64,000 nt of DNA from Lingula anatina (GCF_001039355.2 NW_019774158.1:177546-241545), one strand, 5' to 3'; shown: positions 47,101 to 62,957, numbered from the stretch's first letter. Notes: generated by a model not told the origin, from the letters alone. Numbers and translations are program-made.

Positions 47101-50100
47101 ATTGCTAAAATGCAATTTACAGTTTTATAAATGAATTAAGTCGACAATATACAAGCATATGACCTTTGTTTTCTAAAGAAAAAAATGACAATTCATGTCT
47201 TTCATATAATACTTAGAACACGTACACCAACGTATAGGCCTGTACGAAGTACATTTATCATTGGGCCTGTACTGGAAGTAGACTCCACAGTTGTCTGACA
47301 GAGCACAGCAGTACTGCTTAGGGAGATAGTCGTTCTCAGTATAGGCACGGCTCTGGAACCGCTCATGGTACAACTGGAAGGAGCCGCTGGTGACAGAGTT
47401 CTCTGTGGTGATCAGTGACCACGTGCTCAAGTCATAACAACACTCCTGAAATATGTCAATAATTGTTATGTTAAAAGTTCACACGTGCATGTCTGACAGC
47501 ATTTATCCACTTGACGCGGTATCGATTCCTTTATGCTGCATAGCTGAATGCAGTTTAAAACATTCTAAAATATTTAATTCTAAACTTCCCTGTATAAATG
47601 ATATTCGACAATACGCAAAAATGCCTTTGCAACATACTCTTTTAAAAACTAATAAGGACTCCGTACCGTACTATGTTTAAATTAAGTAGGCCGTTGGCAT
47701 TTTTTCAAATACAGACTACACTTACCTGGCCGGACAGATATCCACGGACAAACCTCGGCCAGCGGGTAGTGAAGCACCAGACACCGCTGTAGGCTGTAAG
47801 TGCAAAACGCAGATATTGGTATGTGTGCACACAGTTTTCGAAAGGGTACAGCTCTGTGATAACTTTTTTCCGGAAGAATAATCTAAAACCGGCTTGTAAT
47901 TACCGGCACAGAAGAGCTTTCGTTCCTAAAACAACGTTATTCAAAATAAACAATTAAAAGCCACATAAAAAACAGGCCGATTAATTAATCCGTATCTTAA
48001 TGTTCAAGCAGTCAAGCAAAAATATAAAAACATACCAGGGTCTGTCCGCGATGCATATCTATATCTCCTATCCAGTAGCGCCCCCGTCAGTGAGCAAGGA
48101 CACGCCAGGACACGGCTGCTGAGGGAGGACAGCTGAACACCCAGGGCCGCCTCCGTCGTCTTCTGCTGGCTGGCCCAGTCCTTGCAGAGGGAGTCGTAGT
48201 TAGGGTAGTCCGAGGACACGGAATGTAGTCTGAACCACCAGACCCCCTGGACACCTGACAGTTCAGAGGGTGATATGAATTGCAAGCACTTGGGTTATTT
48301 TAAGAATTCATGTTTTGAGATGCCTTACCTATCCTTAATCTAAACTAGATACCAACTGAATGGATACATTAATTCCATATCAAAATTCTCGTTGGACAGC
48401 AAAAAGAAAAAAAAATGTCATGAATTAGCCACAGAGGCATATCTGTGGATAACTAGCTAAATATTAATATGTGGTCCTGATAGTGGGTACCCGTCTTATA
48501 AAACTCCTTCCTTTTCAGTGTAAATCTTTAAAATTATGACATACAGGTACTACACTGTACAAATATACTGGGACACCCGAATGAGGCAAAAGTGATAAAT
48601 GTGGCACGATGACTCACCTGTGTTTCCGACGACGTTATCAGCCGTTGCCATGGCAGCCGTCCCTGATACGTAAGGCTCGAAGTTATAGCCTGCTCCGTCG
48701 GTGAACCCCACCCTAGCTGTCTTGAAGATGGAGGACGGAGTTATGGTTATGGCACCAGGCACATAGTTAATGTAGGCGTAGGAGTGGACCCCGTCGGTGA
48801 TTAGAACGGCTTGGAACGTCACGTTCTAAAGAGAAAACATGTTTTTTTAAACAACAACAACAACAATAATCATCATCACCATAATAAAAATGATAAAGTA
48901 ATTCAAAATTATGTGAAAGGCATCAGTTAACCATTACATAATTTAAACAGAGAAACGTGTACTACTACTACTTAATTTTCTTAACAGTGTGGTTGGTACC
49001 TTGGTCATTAAGGGTGTTAGATGGACATTTCAAGACTATGCATTGATGTTGCTATTTAATTATATAGCCTATACTGCATGCCTTTAATCAAAGACCGAAC
49101 ATCAGTTGAATGAGTCGTTTATGAACTTCTCTTACCTCCACCCCGGCGTACCGGCTGCTGGGGTTGGGAGGGCAGTTCACCCACGTGGCGACCAGCACCC
49201 ATTTCGCAGAGAACCCATCCGTGCCAGTATAATTCCTTACATCCGCCGTCGCACGGTCTATGGTATATCTGGTATTTAAATTGGTGTTATAGTCGTTGTA
49301 ATAGTCATACGCCTTATAGTATACAGCAGATGGGTCTCCGATAGCCTCGATGTCGGCCCAGTACGCTGCCACTATGGGCAGTGAAGAGGCGTATGTTGAG
49401 GTCAGCGGGAATGACTTCGGCGTGTAGCTTAGGTATGCGCCATCGAAGGAAATCAGACCGTTGGTGCTCACCTGAAATGTTCAAATTCATTTATATCACT
49501 GGACTATATACTTGACTGGAAACGTACTGTAGGAACACCACAATTTTTATCACTGGGCAATATGCATAATACGATACATTATAGACATTATATAACATAA
49601 TGTCACTATCATGCATATAGTGCAAACTCTTTGGAGAAAGAGATCACACGCAGACACTGGTATTTTAAACCGCCCCTTCCCTTTGTAGCACAGTAATACT
49701 TCAAACGCATTTTAGTAAATGTCATAAAGTTTGAACGTTGAATGTCTGTCAAAAAGGAAGAACCCAGTATTATACTTACATAGGCATATTTGTGGGAGTT
49801 CTGCCCCATTATGAAGCCAGTTGTTGCAGTTATGCGCCCGGAAGTTACGTCATCTCCAGTGATGGTAGCATCTCCTGTTGCCGCACCATAGTTATAGGTC
49901 AGAGAGGAGCGATCAACTGGAAGACGGGAGAATGTCGGTTTAGTACTAGATAACAAGTCAAGTGTACCTTGTCAGACTACTGTAATTAATATTAATATTA
50001 ATATCAATTATGAATTACGTCTGTATTGACTGCTGTATTGACCCAATAGTAATAAAGATACTGCACTTTACAATTATCCACTTGAATAAATGTGGAGAAA

Positions 50101-53100
50101 TGCAATGTGCACGTGTGTCAAATTTAACAGCAATTCGCTTGGAGTACTCACCACCAGCGCAGGTGTTGCCCACATAACCACTGGCACAGTTGCAGCTGAA
50201 TCCCTGCTGGAGACTCTGGCATGTCCCTCCATTTTGGCATGGTGAGCCGGCGCAGTAGTCCACGGGAGTAGTGGTTTCTATACTGCTGGTGGCTATAGCA
50301 GTGGAAGAAGCCACGTCCGTTGTTGCAAAGGCAGTTGAACTTGCCGAGGTAACTGCGACAGGGTCAGTGACCGACGTTGACGTGACCTGATCTGTTGCTG
50401 AGGGTTGTGTAACAGTATCGGTAGACGAAGCAGCTTCGGCAACAGACGACGTTGAGATCGTCGATGTGTCTTGAGCTGACGAAGAGGCTGCAACAGATTC
50501 AGTGGACGAAGCAGATACGGCAACAGACGATGTTGAGGACGCCGATGTGTCTTGAGCTGACGATGAGGCTGCCACAGAATCAGTGGACGAAGCAGATACG
50601 GCAACAGACGATGTTGAGGACGCCGATGTGTCTTGAGCTGACGATGAGGCNAGTGGACGAGGCAACTTCGGAAACAGATGATGTTGAGGACGCCGATGTG
50701 TCTTGAGTTGACGAAGAGACTGCTACAGAATCAGTCGAGGAAGCAACCACGGCAACAGACGATGATGAGGACGCCGATGTGTCTTGAGCTGACGAAGATG
50801 CTGCCACAGAATCAGTCGAAGAAGCAACTTCGGAAACAGACGATGCTGAGATCGTCGATGAGTCTTGAGCTGACGACGAGGCTGCAACAGAATCAGTGGA
50901 CGAAGCAGATACGGCAACAGACGATGTTGAGGACGCCGATGTGTCTTGAGGTAACGTAGAGGCTGCCACAGAATCAGTGGACGAAGCAACCACGGCAACA
51001 GACGATGATGAGGACGACGATGTGTCTTGAGTTGACGAAGAGGCTGCCACAGAATCAGTGGACGAAGCAACCACGGCAACTGACGATGATGAGGACGCCG
51101 ACGTGTCTTCAGCTGACGAAGAGGCTGCCACAGAATCAGTCGAGGAAACAACTACGGCAATAGACGATGTTGAGGACGCTAATGTGCCTTGTGTTGACGA
51201 AGACACTACTACAGAATCAGTCGAGGAAGCAACTTCGCCAACAGACGATGTTGAGGTCGGCAACGTGTCTTGAGCTGACGAAGAGGCTGCCACAGAATCA
51301 GTCGATGAAGCAACTTCGGAAACAGTCGATGATGAGGACGACGATGTGTCTTGAGTTGACGAAGAGGCTGCCACAGAATCAGTCGAAGAAGCAACTTCGG
51401 AAACAGTCGATGATGAGGTCGCCGATGTGTCTTGAGCTGACGAAGAGACTGCCACAGAATCAGTGGACGAAGCAACCACGGCAACAGACGATGATGAGGA
51501 CGCCGATGTGTCTTGAGCTGACGAAGAGGCTGCCCCAGAATCAGTGGACGAAGCAGTGGACGAGGCAGACGGCGCCGCGCTAGCTTGGTCTGTCGCAGAT
51601 TGTGCTGCAGAGGGGCTGAATGAGCCAGTTCCACCTATTGACGAACTTGCTAATGATACAGTGGACACATCTGGAATCTGAAATATAGATAATATTATTA
51701 TGATTGTTTAATAGAACGCTGTTGATCATGACTCGCCATTAAACGTCAGTATTATTGATAATGTTCACTCTTTACTAGTTTGAAGTGTTAGAGGATTTGT
51801 TTTATAAGAAAGTGAACAAGCACCTCCACCAGTAGACATGCTAAATATTAATATAGTCGACTGGGCGAAAAGTTTTCGATGTTAATATTGTTTTAGATAG
51901 ACGAAATGAAACTATGTCACCAACAGGTGAACCTGATGAAACCATTATGAATACCTCTGCAATAGGATACCTCTGGAATGTGATTGTAATCAGAGCAGTT
52001 TCGAAAAAAAAGGAAGATAGGAAACTCTTCAACAGATTTACTTTCTGATGTTAAAATTGAGTTCACTGTTACCTGATCTGTTGATGACGTTAGTATCGCT
52101 GACGTTACGCTAGCAGGAGATTCACTTGAAGTGAAACTTGATGAAATGGATGTCGTTGTAACTACCTGATCCGTGGATGACGTTAGTATGGTTGAACTTA
52201 GGCTTGTAGAAGGAGATTCACTTGTAAGCAAGCTAGAGTATACGGATGTCGTTTCAACTACCTGTTCCGTTGATGACGTTAGTAGCGTTGAAGTTACGCC
52301 AGCAGAAGGAGATTCACTTGAAACAAAACTCGATGATATGGATATCGTTGCAACTACCTGATCCGTCAATGACGTTGGTATGGTTGAACTTAGACTTGTA
52401 GAAGGAGATTCACTTGGCACAAAACTTGATGATATTGATGTCGTTACAACTTCTTGACCCGTTGGTGAGGTAAGTATAGTTGAAGTAACACTAGCAGGAG
52501 ATTCACTTGGCACGAAACTTGATAAGTATGACGTTACAATTTCCTGATCCGTTGCTGACGTTAGCACAGTTGAATTTACACTAGTGGAAGGAGATTCACT
52601 TGTAAGTAAGCTAGAGTATATGGATGCTGTTTCAACTATCTGATCCGTCGATGACGATAGCAGAGTTGACGTTACCCCAACAGAATGAGATTCACTTGTA
52701 AGCAAGCTAGAGTATATGGATGTCGTTTCAACTGCCTGATCCGTTGATGACGTTAGTATCTTTGATGTTACGCTACTAGAAGGGGATTCACTTGTAAGCA
52801 AGCTTGATGATATGGATGGCGTTTCATGTACTTGACCCGTTGATGACGTTAGTGCAGCTGAATTTACGCTAGTGGAAGGAGATGCACTTGTAACAAAACT
52901 TGGTGTTATGGATGCTGTTTCAACTACCAGATCCGTCAATGACGTTAGTATTGTTGAACTTAAGCTTGTAGAAGGAGATTCACTTGTAAGCAAGCTAGAG
53001 TATATGGATGTCGCTTCAACTGCCTGATCCGTTGATAACGTTAGTAGCGTTGACGTAACGCTAGAGGAAGGAGATTCGCCAGTTACGAAACTTGATGATA

Positions 53101-56100
53101 TGGATATCGTTACAACTTCCTGATCCGTTGATGTGGCTATTATAGTTGAAGTTACGCTAGCAGGAGATTCACTTATAAGCAAGCTAGATGATACGGATGC
53201 CGTTTCAACTACCTGATCCGTTGCTGACGTTAGTACAGTACTAGTGGAAGGAGATTCACTTGTAAGCAAGCTTGATGACGTTAGTATCGTTGAAGTTACG
53301 CTTGAGGAAGGATATGCACTTGTAACAAAAATTGGTGTTATGGATGCTGTTTCAACTACCTGATCAGTTGATGACGTTAGTATCGTTGACGCAATGCTAG
53401 AGGAAGGAGGTTCACTTGTAAGCAAGCTTGATGATATGGATGACGTTTCGTCTACTTGACCTGTTGATGACTTAAGTATCGTTGACGTAATGCTAGAGGA
53501 AGGAGGTTCACTTGTAAGCAAGCTTGATGATATGGATGATGTTTCATTTACCTGACCTGTTGATGACGTTAGTACAGTTGAATTTACGGTAGAGGAAGGA
53601 GATGCACTTGTAACAAAACTTGGTGTTAAGGATGCTGTTTCAACTACCTGATCCGTTGATGACGCTAGCATAGTTGAAGTTACGCTAGCAGAAAGTGATT
53701 CACTTGTAACGAAACTCGATGGTATGGATGACGTTTCAACTACCTGATCCGTAGGTGACGTTAGTATCGGAGATGTTACACTAGTGAAAGGAGATTCACT
53801 TGTAACAAAACTCAATATGGACGTCGTTTCAACTTCCTGGTCCGTTGGTGAAGTTATTATCGTTAATGGTACATTAGAGGAAGAAGATTCATTTGAAACG
53901 AAACTTGATATGGATGACGTTTCAACTAACCGATCTGTTGAAGTAGCGGATTCCGTCGTGGCTGTTGTTAACACTAGAGATATTTCAGAGGAACTTGAGG
54001 ACACTAACTCGGACAAACTGGTCGAGGATGCACTAGATTCTACACTACCTGTCACCGTATATAGTAATGGAACAGACATGCTTGTTGACTCTGCTACACT
54101 TACTGCTGAACTTACCGATGAAGTAAAGGATGTCACAGTGACTGGTCCTGTTGCTGAGGTTAGTATTGTTTCAGAAGCACTTGAAGCAGCCGATGTTACA
54201 ACTGACGTACTCACTGTTGTTTCACTAACATGCACTGACTCTGCTATTGATGCTTTTACCGTTCCCGAAACACTAGATACACTAAGCGTGCTAAGCATTG
54301 AAGCAGTCAACGTTTGAGTTGACTCCAACAAAACTTGTTCTGTGGGTGAAGTTAGTAAAGCTTCTGACGATAAAACAGATGAACTTGTTGAAAGTATTGT
54401 CGTTGAATATATAGTCTGATCTGTTACTGATGTTAGCAGTGTGTCCAAAGCACTAGACGCTACAGCGGTACTTGTTGATGAGTCTACAATTATGGGTGTT
54501 TCTGTTACCTGAACTGTAGAGGGCGCCAGAGAGGACAGGCCTGTGGAGACCACTCCAGCTGTTGGAGATGCACTTTGTGAAGTCGATATCCCTGCGGACA
54601 AACTTGCTGCAAGATCTGTGGACGACACAGTGACTTGGCTGATAGATGTCGCCACTGTTGCTACAGAGATGCTGGACAAAACTGCCGCGCTGGAAGACGA
54701 GGATGCTGTACTCTGATCGGCAGAACTTCCTGTTGTTGATGCAGATATTGTAGAGGTTGGTGTTACCAGACCTGAGGATGTCGTGGAGGTATCCGAAACA
54801 CTTGAAGAAGCAATGACCCTAAGAGATGAACTGGTGGAAACTGATAGGGCAGTCGAAACCACTTGCCCAGTTGATAATGTCGGTACTGGTTCAGAAACGC
54901 TGCTCGAAGCCGTTGAGCTTTGAACTGAACTAGATGAGGTTATAACCTGGACTCCGCATAAGCTACCGGTGTACCCATCTGGGCATACACAGGCGTAGGA
55001 ACCGATGGTATTGGTACAGTTGCCACCGTTACTACATGGGTTGGTGCCATTACACTCATCGACGTCTTCGCAGTAAGTCCCATTCCCCGTGAATCCGCCG
55101 TCACAGGTGCAGGTAAATCTTCCCGGGAAGTTGGCACAGGTGGCATACTGGTGGCACGAGTTGTTATAATTTACATCAACACATTCGTCAATGTCTGCGC
55201 AGCCTGTACCATTGATGTAATATCCGGTTCTGCACGAGCATTCGTATCCACCAATGGTGTTATTACACGTCGACCCTTCTCCTGTGCCACATATAGTAAG
55301 ATTTCTGCACTCGTTCACGTCTGAGCAGAAGACTCCGTTACCGGTGAAGCCAGCGTTACAAGAGCAGCTATAATTGCCTGAAAAGGTAGAAACATAGAGC
55401 TAAGGTACACCATCGATACAGTTTGACATTTTAACATTAATTAAACAGAAATAAAAACACATAGTTTAACTTTACAATATATATTTACATGTCCATTGAC
55501 AGATACAGTAGAAAAAATATGTCAGTAATAATGTAACCATATAACCACGTATATACAAATTACGTCAAGCAGGAGTTCCTTAATTCCTGACAGATATACT
55601 TATTACTACTACAATGATTTAAATGGATCCATAGAAGTACACAAGTTAAAAAATTAAGGCCCAGATCTAGTAAAACCTGCGGCCAAAACAGGCCTTCGTC
55701 TGCAAAATGTTAGATCAAAATTAAGTCTGCAACCAATAGACATCCTTGGCTGTGTCGAAGAGAAAAGCGCTCGGAAGAAAGGTAAAATCCCTACCTGGCA
55801 AATTGTTACACGTGGCATACTGGTGGCAGCTGTGTGTTCCCTGGGCACACTCGTCTACATCCTGACACACACCGGCCACTCTGTTGTAGCCGGACAGACA
55901 GGAACAGAAGAAACTGCCCACCTACAATATACAGATGTAACGAGAATGGTGTAATCAATTTGATGTCACAATAGAGAACATTGTGGGAATTTCTTGGCTA
56001 ACAGTAAATCATATTTGTTTGTAAATGAATTATACGACAAATGAACAATTTTCTGACATAATGTATCTGAAAATGCTTATAAATGTTGACGATTTCAAAC

Positions 56101-59100
56101 TAATGCAATTCATGTACAAATGGTAGGCATAAATTAAGATTAAAGAATTAAGAAATGAATGAATGAAGACTTAAGAAAAAAGAATATCACAAAGGAGATA
56201 TTCCTTCTGAAAACAGCTATTTCTGTGTTTTAAAAAACGGCCAATATTTGTTCCTCATCAAAGTGGACAGCACAGATGAACATAAGATAATGACAGCTAA
56301 AATTGTTTGAAAAGATTCATTTGGATTTTTTCCTTTAAAGATTTTTAGTTTTAATCTTTTATAGAAGATGATGCCTTTACCGTATTTTCACACGTCTCCC
56401 CATTCCCCTGACACACTGTCCCCGCCAGGCACTCGTTGCTGTCCTCACAGTAAGTGCCATTGCCGACATAACCCGGGGTGCAGGAACACACAAAGCTGCC
56501 AACAGTGTTATTACACGTTGCCGTGGGGCTGCAGGGAGGGCTCTCGGAGTCGTTACACTCGTCAAAGTCTGGATAGGAGACAAAATGGGATTTAATACGC
56601 TTCGTCACGTAAGTGACTTTGAGGCGGCATAAAAAAGAGTGCCAGCCGGGGTAGTATTGACATAGACGAAAAGTGAAAACCGTTGACAAACCCTTTTGTC
56701 GCATGCCGCAAGTGGCAATGTAAAGCCTTTCACTGAGGCAAACAACATATAGTTGCTGCTGCTGCAACTTCATGGTATATAAATAATCATTCTTTTTTAC
56801 GTGTCGAAATACACTGTACCGTATGGAGCATTGCGTTTTAATAAGAATGTTATTCACAATTACCAAAAATCAACGTAAAACATGCCACCTCTTACCAACA
56901 CAGTATCCGGGGACATTAGGATCGGATCCTTGCACCTTTGAGTACCCATCACCACACAGACAGATATAACTGCCGTTGGTATTGGTACAATTGGCGCCAC
57001 TCCCACAGTTAGCCGTGCCCAGCGCGCACTCGTCTACGTCCGTCCTGCATTGGTCGCCAGTCCAGCCGTCCGTACAGTTGGTACAGCCCACTACGTTGTC
57101 ACATACAGAGGCCCGGCTGCCACAGTCGCACGTGAACGAACACTTGTCGCCGTACTTGGGTAGGGCACACTCTGAAAGGTTAGTATACATGATAGAAGTC
57201 ATACATGGTGTACTTTGTGGGCTATATCGGGTAGTTGGTCTAGGCGTCTTTTTATATCATCACTGTTTTTCACATACCTGATTTATTAATTACTAATATG
57301 GTTTACAAATACTTTCCTCCGTCCACAGCTATATTCTTTGTTCTTTGCTGTCTTTTTATTCATACTATCCTACCCAAAATATTACCTTTTTCAGAAAATA
57401 TAGTCGTACATAAATGTATCTAAGTGATCATTGCTTGGGACTTATTTAAATAGGGCTATTTAAATATCATTTAAAACATGGAACAAAAACATGTGCCCTT
57501 ACCTTGACACGTTCTCTTATCAGAACCGAGGGTGAATCCGCTAGGACAGGAACATGTGTAGCCTCCGTCTGTGTTGTTACACGTGTGACTGCAGGTGTCC
57601 GTGTTCAGGGCACACTCGTCGATATCTGGGAATATGATGATCAGTATTCGCAAACAATTACGGTGGCAATAATGGCTCTGGTAAATTATCATATATCATT
57701 TTTTTTTTAATTTCAAACTGTACAACTAAACTCAATCAGCTTACAAAAAGTAAGTACATTAATCACTGGTAAACAAATACTAGTACGTAATATATATGTC
57801 TTTGAATCTCATAATTACGTGCATTTTTGGTATCGAATTCTATCCAGCAAGCACAGAACGTTATTATAACCTTACCATAACGTTAACATGACCAAAAAAC
57901 GTTATGGTAACGATATGGTAACGTTAAAAAAATGTTTTATGGTTTGCTGGGTGTATATGAAGTGTACGTACCGTCACATGTGCTGTTGTCAGCTGGGGAG
58001 ATCGTGTAACCTTGGGGACACGCGCACCCCGGCTGTCCGTTCCCGATATCAGCCGAGCAGATCTCGGAGCAGTTCAGACTATACCTGGCACAAGTGTTGT
58101 TTGCTGTAAAATGTAAGATAATATTCCCACATGATTACATCTAATAGCAATATTTGTTCCATGTGTAACGCCTGTAAGTGATTTTTACTGAACAAATTGA
58201 AAATTTTCCTGACTGAGGTTTTCAAAAGATAAAATGGGTGCTGTAACACGAAATGATCCAATATGTCTTATTTTTCGATTCTGAATACACGCTAAGATGA
58301 GCATTTAGACTGGAAAAGCTATCAGCTCAAATTTGCAACTTTGGTTGCGCATTATATGCTAATTAATCCTTAAATTAAAGTTGTATGTATTTTCCATTAA
58401 TGTTAAAATGTATTTAAATTTTAGAAAATTCGTGAGTACCATTTCCACTATCAAACACTACATGCAATTCTATGTACTCATGCAGTCAAACGAAAACCTG
58501 TCCTTACCATCAAAGCAGGTGATTCCGTCAGGCCGCAGTTCATAGCCTTCAATACAAGAGCAGGTAAAACTGCCAGGTACATTAGTACACACCTGTGTAC
58601 AGTTATCTGTCTGCTCTGTACACTCGTTAATGTCTGAAAGGGAAAATAGCAAGTAACTGTAGGGTATTATATCTCTATAAATATTTAAACAGTTATCAGA
58701 TATTTTAAAAAAATATCAAACACAATATATATGAAGTGCACTTGTTACATACTTGAAGGATGAAGAGCGTGCAATTATAATGTTTCATTCAAGGAATTCA
58801 CCCAGAAGGTTCTGTATATTTCGTTCTCATGCCGTACTCACCCGCACAGTCGTATGTGCCGTTCTTCACGTAGCCGTCATAGCAATCACATATGTAGGAA
58901 CCCATATTGTTGATACAAATACTGGTGCAGAGGTTGCTGGTCGTGTTACTAGTACATTCGTCGACGTCTGAAATAGTATATTTATTACACAAATGTGTTA
59001 TTATCTATTTATTTTTGTATCTATTAGTTGAAGTTCTTGTCGATGTTTTAGTAATACAATACCTCAATTTTCCATATGAAACTAGTACAATAAAATATTT

Positions 59101-62100
59101 GTGTCACATAATTGATCCATATTTTGATATTTAATCTGAAACAACCAGGAAGAACGCCAAACCACACCTTAACCACGCCCCTTGGTTATACTTACCCACA
59201 CATTTGTTTTCCTCGGTGTCCAGCTCGTACCCGGTGGGGCAGGCCGTGCAGTTGAAGGCTGGGTATCCCAGTGCCTCCAGATCTGCCGGCACGTCCGTAC
59301 AGTTGGAGCCCTGGGGGCATGGGTTCTGGTCGCAGCCGTCCGTGTCCGTCTCACAATTGTCGCCTGCAATGTGGATACATTATATAGATACCAGTAATAT
59401 TCGTGTGGATTGATAAAAACCAACCCAAAATGGTTTTTAGATAACAATTAAGATGGAATGGATAAATGATGGATAATTTAAAACGATTATTGTGGTCTAG
59501 GCACAACTAGATACTGGAGTATTTGAACATTTTGACTGCGCAATAAACAGAGACTTACATATGTGGCCGTTCTCTTAAGCATTTCCTTCTTCCAAGGAAG
59601 ATACACGATATATCCTTTATATATTAAGCGTATGCTGTCTGGAGAAAAATCAAATGTAATTCGTACCTGACCACCCTGTGGAACAGTTGCAAGCCACCTG
59701 GTAGAAGTCTGTGTTGTTCACTACGGTCACGGAGTCAAACAGGCATATCCCGTTGCCAGAGCACCCGGTGCAGTACCGGATCTCCAGGGTGAGTTCTGTA
59801 ACTCCACCGCGACCGTCATTCGCTACGAATCTAAATACAGGGAACACACTAGGGATTACGAAAGCAATTAAATTGATTTTGTACATGTAAATTGCACCGC
59901 TGCAAAGAAAAACAATTTGGGATTTTAGAAGCAAAAAAAAAAAAAAAAAAAAAAAAATCTAACAAACAATAACGATAATACAATTTTACAGTATTCCGAT
60001 ATTATACATACCCTAATGAAGCGATATCCAGACCTTGGGGTGGCGTCCAGAACACGTAATTAGTGGCGTTGTCAAATGCGGCGCCAGATGGCAGCGACGA
60101 TGAAGACGAGACTGATACGTTGTCTCCGTCAGGGTCGGTAGGGGAGAGAGCTAGAGATATGAGCTCTCCCGCCGTAATACGCAGGACGGTTGCATTGGCG
60201 CTTAATGTTGGCGCTTGATTTTCTTTAAAAGAATAAGAAAGACAGTTAAAAACAGAACGTAATCAGAGACTGAGAGATGTCAATTTAGGTTAAACAAACC
60301 CTGGCGGAATAGGAAGGTTGGTACATTTTGTGTATACTTTAATAAACTAAACAATACGTAATTTGATTCCTGAAAACAGTAGAAAGTATTTTTGCAAACT
60401 ATATCTGCCCAAACAACATCTCTTATAAACCATGTGGACTTCAAAATGAGCGTGGCTTCGTAACTAACTGTGATTATACATCAAATCAAATTTCAAAATG
60501 AACTCACGTTGTTCAGCTGACGTGGCGACATTCGTCTCCTCGGCGACTCTGGATTCTGAGGCCAGTGCGTCGTTTCTCGTCAACACGTAGTCATAGACAC
60601 AGTTCTTATTGTTATTACACTTTGTAGTGTACACCTCATTCCGTTCCGTCTCATTGCTCCAAGTAATGTCTTCAAAGAACAGTGGCTCGAAAGAGTTGTC
60701 CGTGTAGTTAGTTGTGGACAGGCCCTGGCCATAGTACAGGATAGAATCATTTTGTGAAATTTGCCCTAGAAGAAAATGATTTTATTCATTTATTCATTCA
60801 TATATATATTTTTTTTTGCTAAAACCAAGACAAATTTCAAATTTTAATCAGAGCCGAGAGACGTTTATCTGAATTCCTATTCAGCTTAAATGTATCGCAC
60901 AAGGCATATTCAATACAGGACTAGTAAATCGCCTCCTTTCAGACATAATTTCTACTGAAACTCATTACGCTCAGTTTAAAACGACTCCTTACTTTATTCA
61001 CCAAATTTAACTAAGATTTTATTAAAACTCGACATACACAGCTGCCCAAAGTTGTAGAAGATCTCCCTCTGTGTGCTGTTGATACTGATTTGACTACCAT
61101 CAGGCGTAGTGAAGTCATCGTCGGGGACATCGTTATAAATTCCTAGCAGACCGCGGGTTAGATTCTTGGCCTCTCCCGGCGCCGTGACGACAAAGTTCAG
61201 AACACCACCGGTCTTCAAGGCAAACTCTACCGTCCAACCTGGAAAAGGACACCATCGAATGTAACGAGGGTGAATTTTCGGTGGTAAATATATATGGTTA
61301 AACTGGTGCATATTATTCCCCAACTGTACTTTTAAGCAATGATAGTTATATGGTAGTAAGCTTTGGATCAATGGCCGTATTACTTAAATCGCACACTTTG
61401 GATCAATGGCCGTATTACTTAAATCGCGTCTCACGTCTGAAATGTACATGTAGTAGGCTGATAGATGGATACTTTCAAATGAACGTAACTAACTTAGTGT
61501 TTACCACTTTTATTCTATTTCAATAAACACAGAGTCCCATTTGCCAGTAGCCATAGAAAAGAATACGAGATTTACCAGACTATTTCGTCTGTTGACAGTC
61601 AGACTTAGTCGGGGAAATTAGGACTGTAATAAGATATTGCCAGTCCACTGAGTGTGCGTTAGAGAAGGCTACTACTTGTTACATGTATTCTATATTACAA
61701 AAATTGTACAGTAAATCCATTCGAAAGCATGAACAGAAACAAACGCTCACCTGATACAGGGAATGTTGCAGTGACAGTGGCGATCGTGGAATTATAGGTC
61801 AAGGCCATATTAGTGAGGGCACCACTTGTCAGAGACCCCCCGCTGAGGAGAGGAGAACCGTCCTCCCATTCTTGAGTTTGGTTCCTGTATATCCACAGCG
61901 CTAGTTCTAGGAGTAGATTTACGGCATATATTGACAAATAAATAATTCGCCAATTGTGACATTTCTTGGTGTGAAAACTACGATATTCATCCTGGTACAG
62001 TATAATTACACTTCAAAAGTGACAACACAGCTAAAACATAGGCCGAAATAATGGCCATAATCAGTATTTTGGCAAGTCTTTACTCCTTCACAAAGCGAAA

Positions 62101-62957
62101 TAATATAACGAGCATCAGAAATATAACAATATCAAATCACCAATAACACTAAATGCGCAAAAATAATATATTAATTAAAAAGATGAAAATAAGAAAGAAA
62201 ATACACTAATGCAAATAAGAATCTGCCATCTATACTATACCTGTATTGTTATTTATGAGTTCCACATGCACACCGTCTGAGTTCGTTTCATCGCGTGCGG
62301 CAAAGGCAGAAAACACTGTTGCATTCACAGGGGATCCATCTTTGTCTATTGCCCTCGCTGTACGTCCTTGGAACAGGAAATTGGTAGTCTGGTTATTCTC
62401 CAAGTATTTCACCATCCAGTACTCTCCATGGCCGTTAAACGAATAGCCGAACCCGTCAATAGTGGAAAAATGAGGGTCGCCGAACGACCAACCTGTTTGA
62501 TACAGCAATAGTAGAAGAGCAATGAAGAGAAAACACGTAGAAATAAAGAAACTTAAAGGTACATACGAACCGAGCATCAGTGGAGCGTGGATTCCCAGTA
62601 ACACATGTAAACAACTTCTACTAGATTCTTTTATGACTCCAATAAATTCGACATGCCAAGGGATAAACTGAATAGATCACTCGATCAGCCATAAAAGACC
62701 TTTAGACTGCTCCTTTCTTTAAATTTTTGGTTGTAAATTTAACCTACTTTCGTGACCTACTTTCCTGTCCCATTGACATACAGCTTAGAATGCCAGCAGA
62801 AAAATCTGTTCAAACATCATTTTCGGGTAAAATTAAACAATGCCTTTTGGTAATTCTCTTAGTTATACTACTTGAAACTATATGCTGGCATTTGGTTGGT
62901 TTTTGTGACAAAAAATTGACTTTGTATGCATCTTTAAATGTAAACTTCGGCATAGTA

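Noticed and set aside
50452..51634. Long ORFs on both strands and several frames across the 81-bp array
   Set aside because: Artefacts of a repeat whose period is divisible by three. Only the frame encoding Ser/Thr-rich sequence connects to flanking exons in phase.
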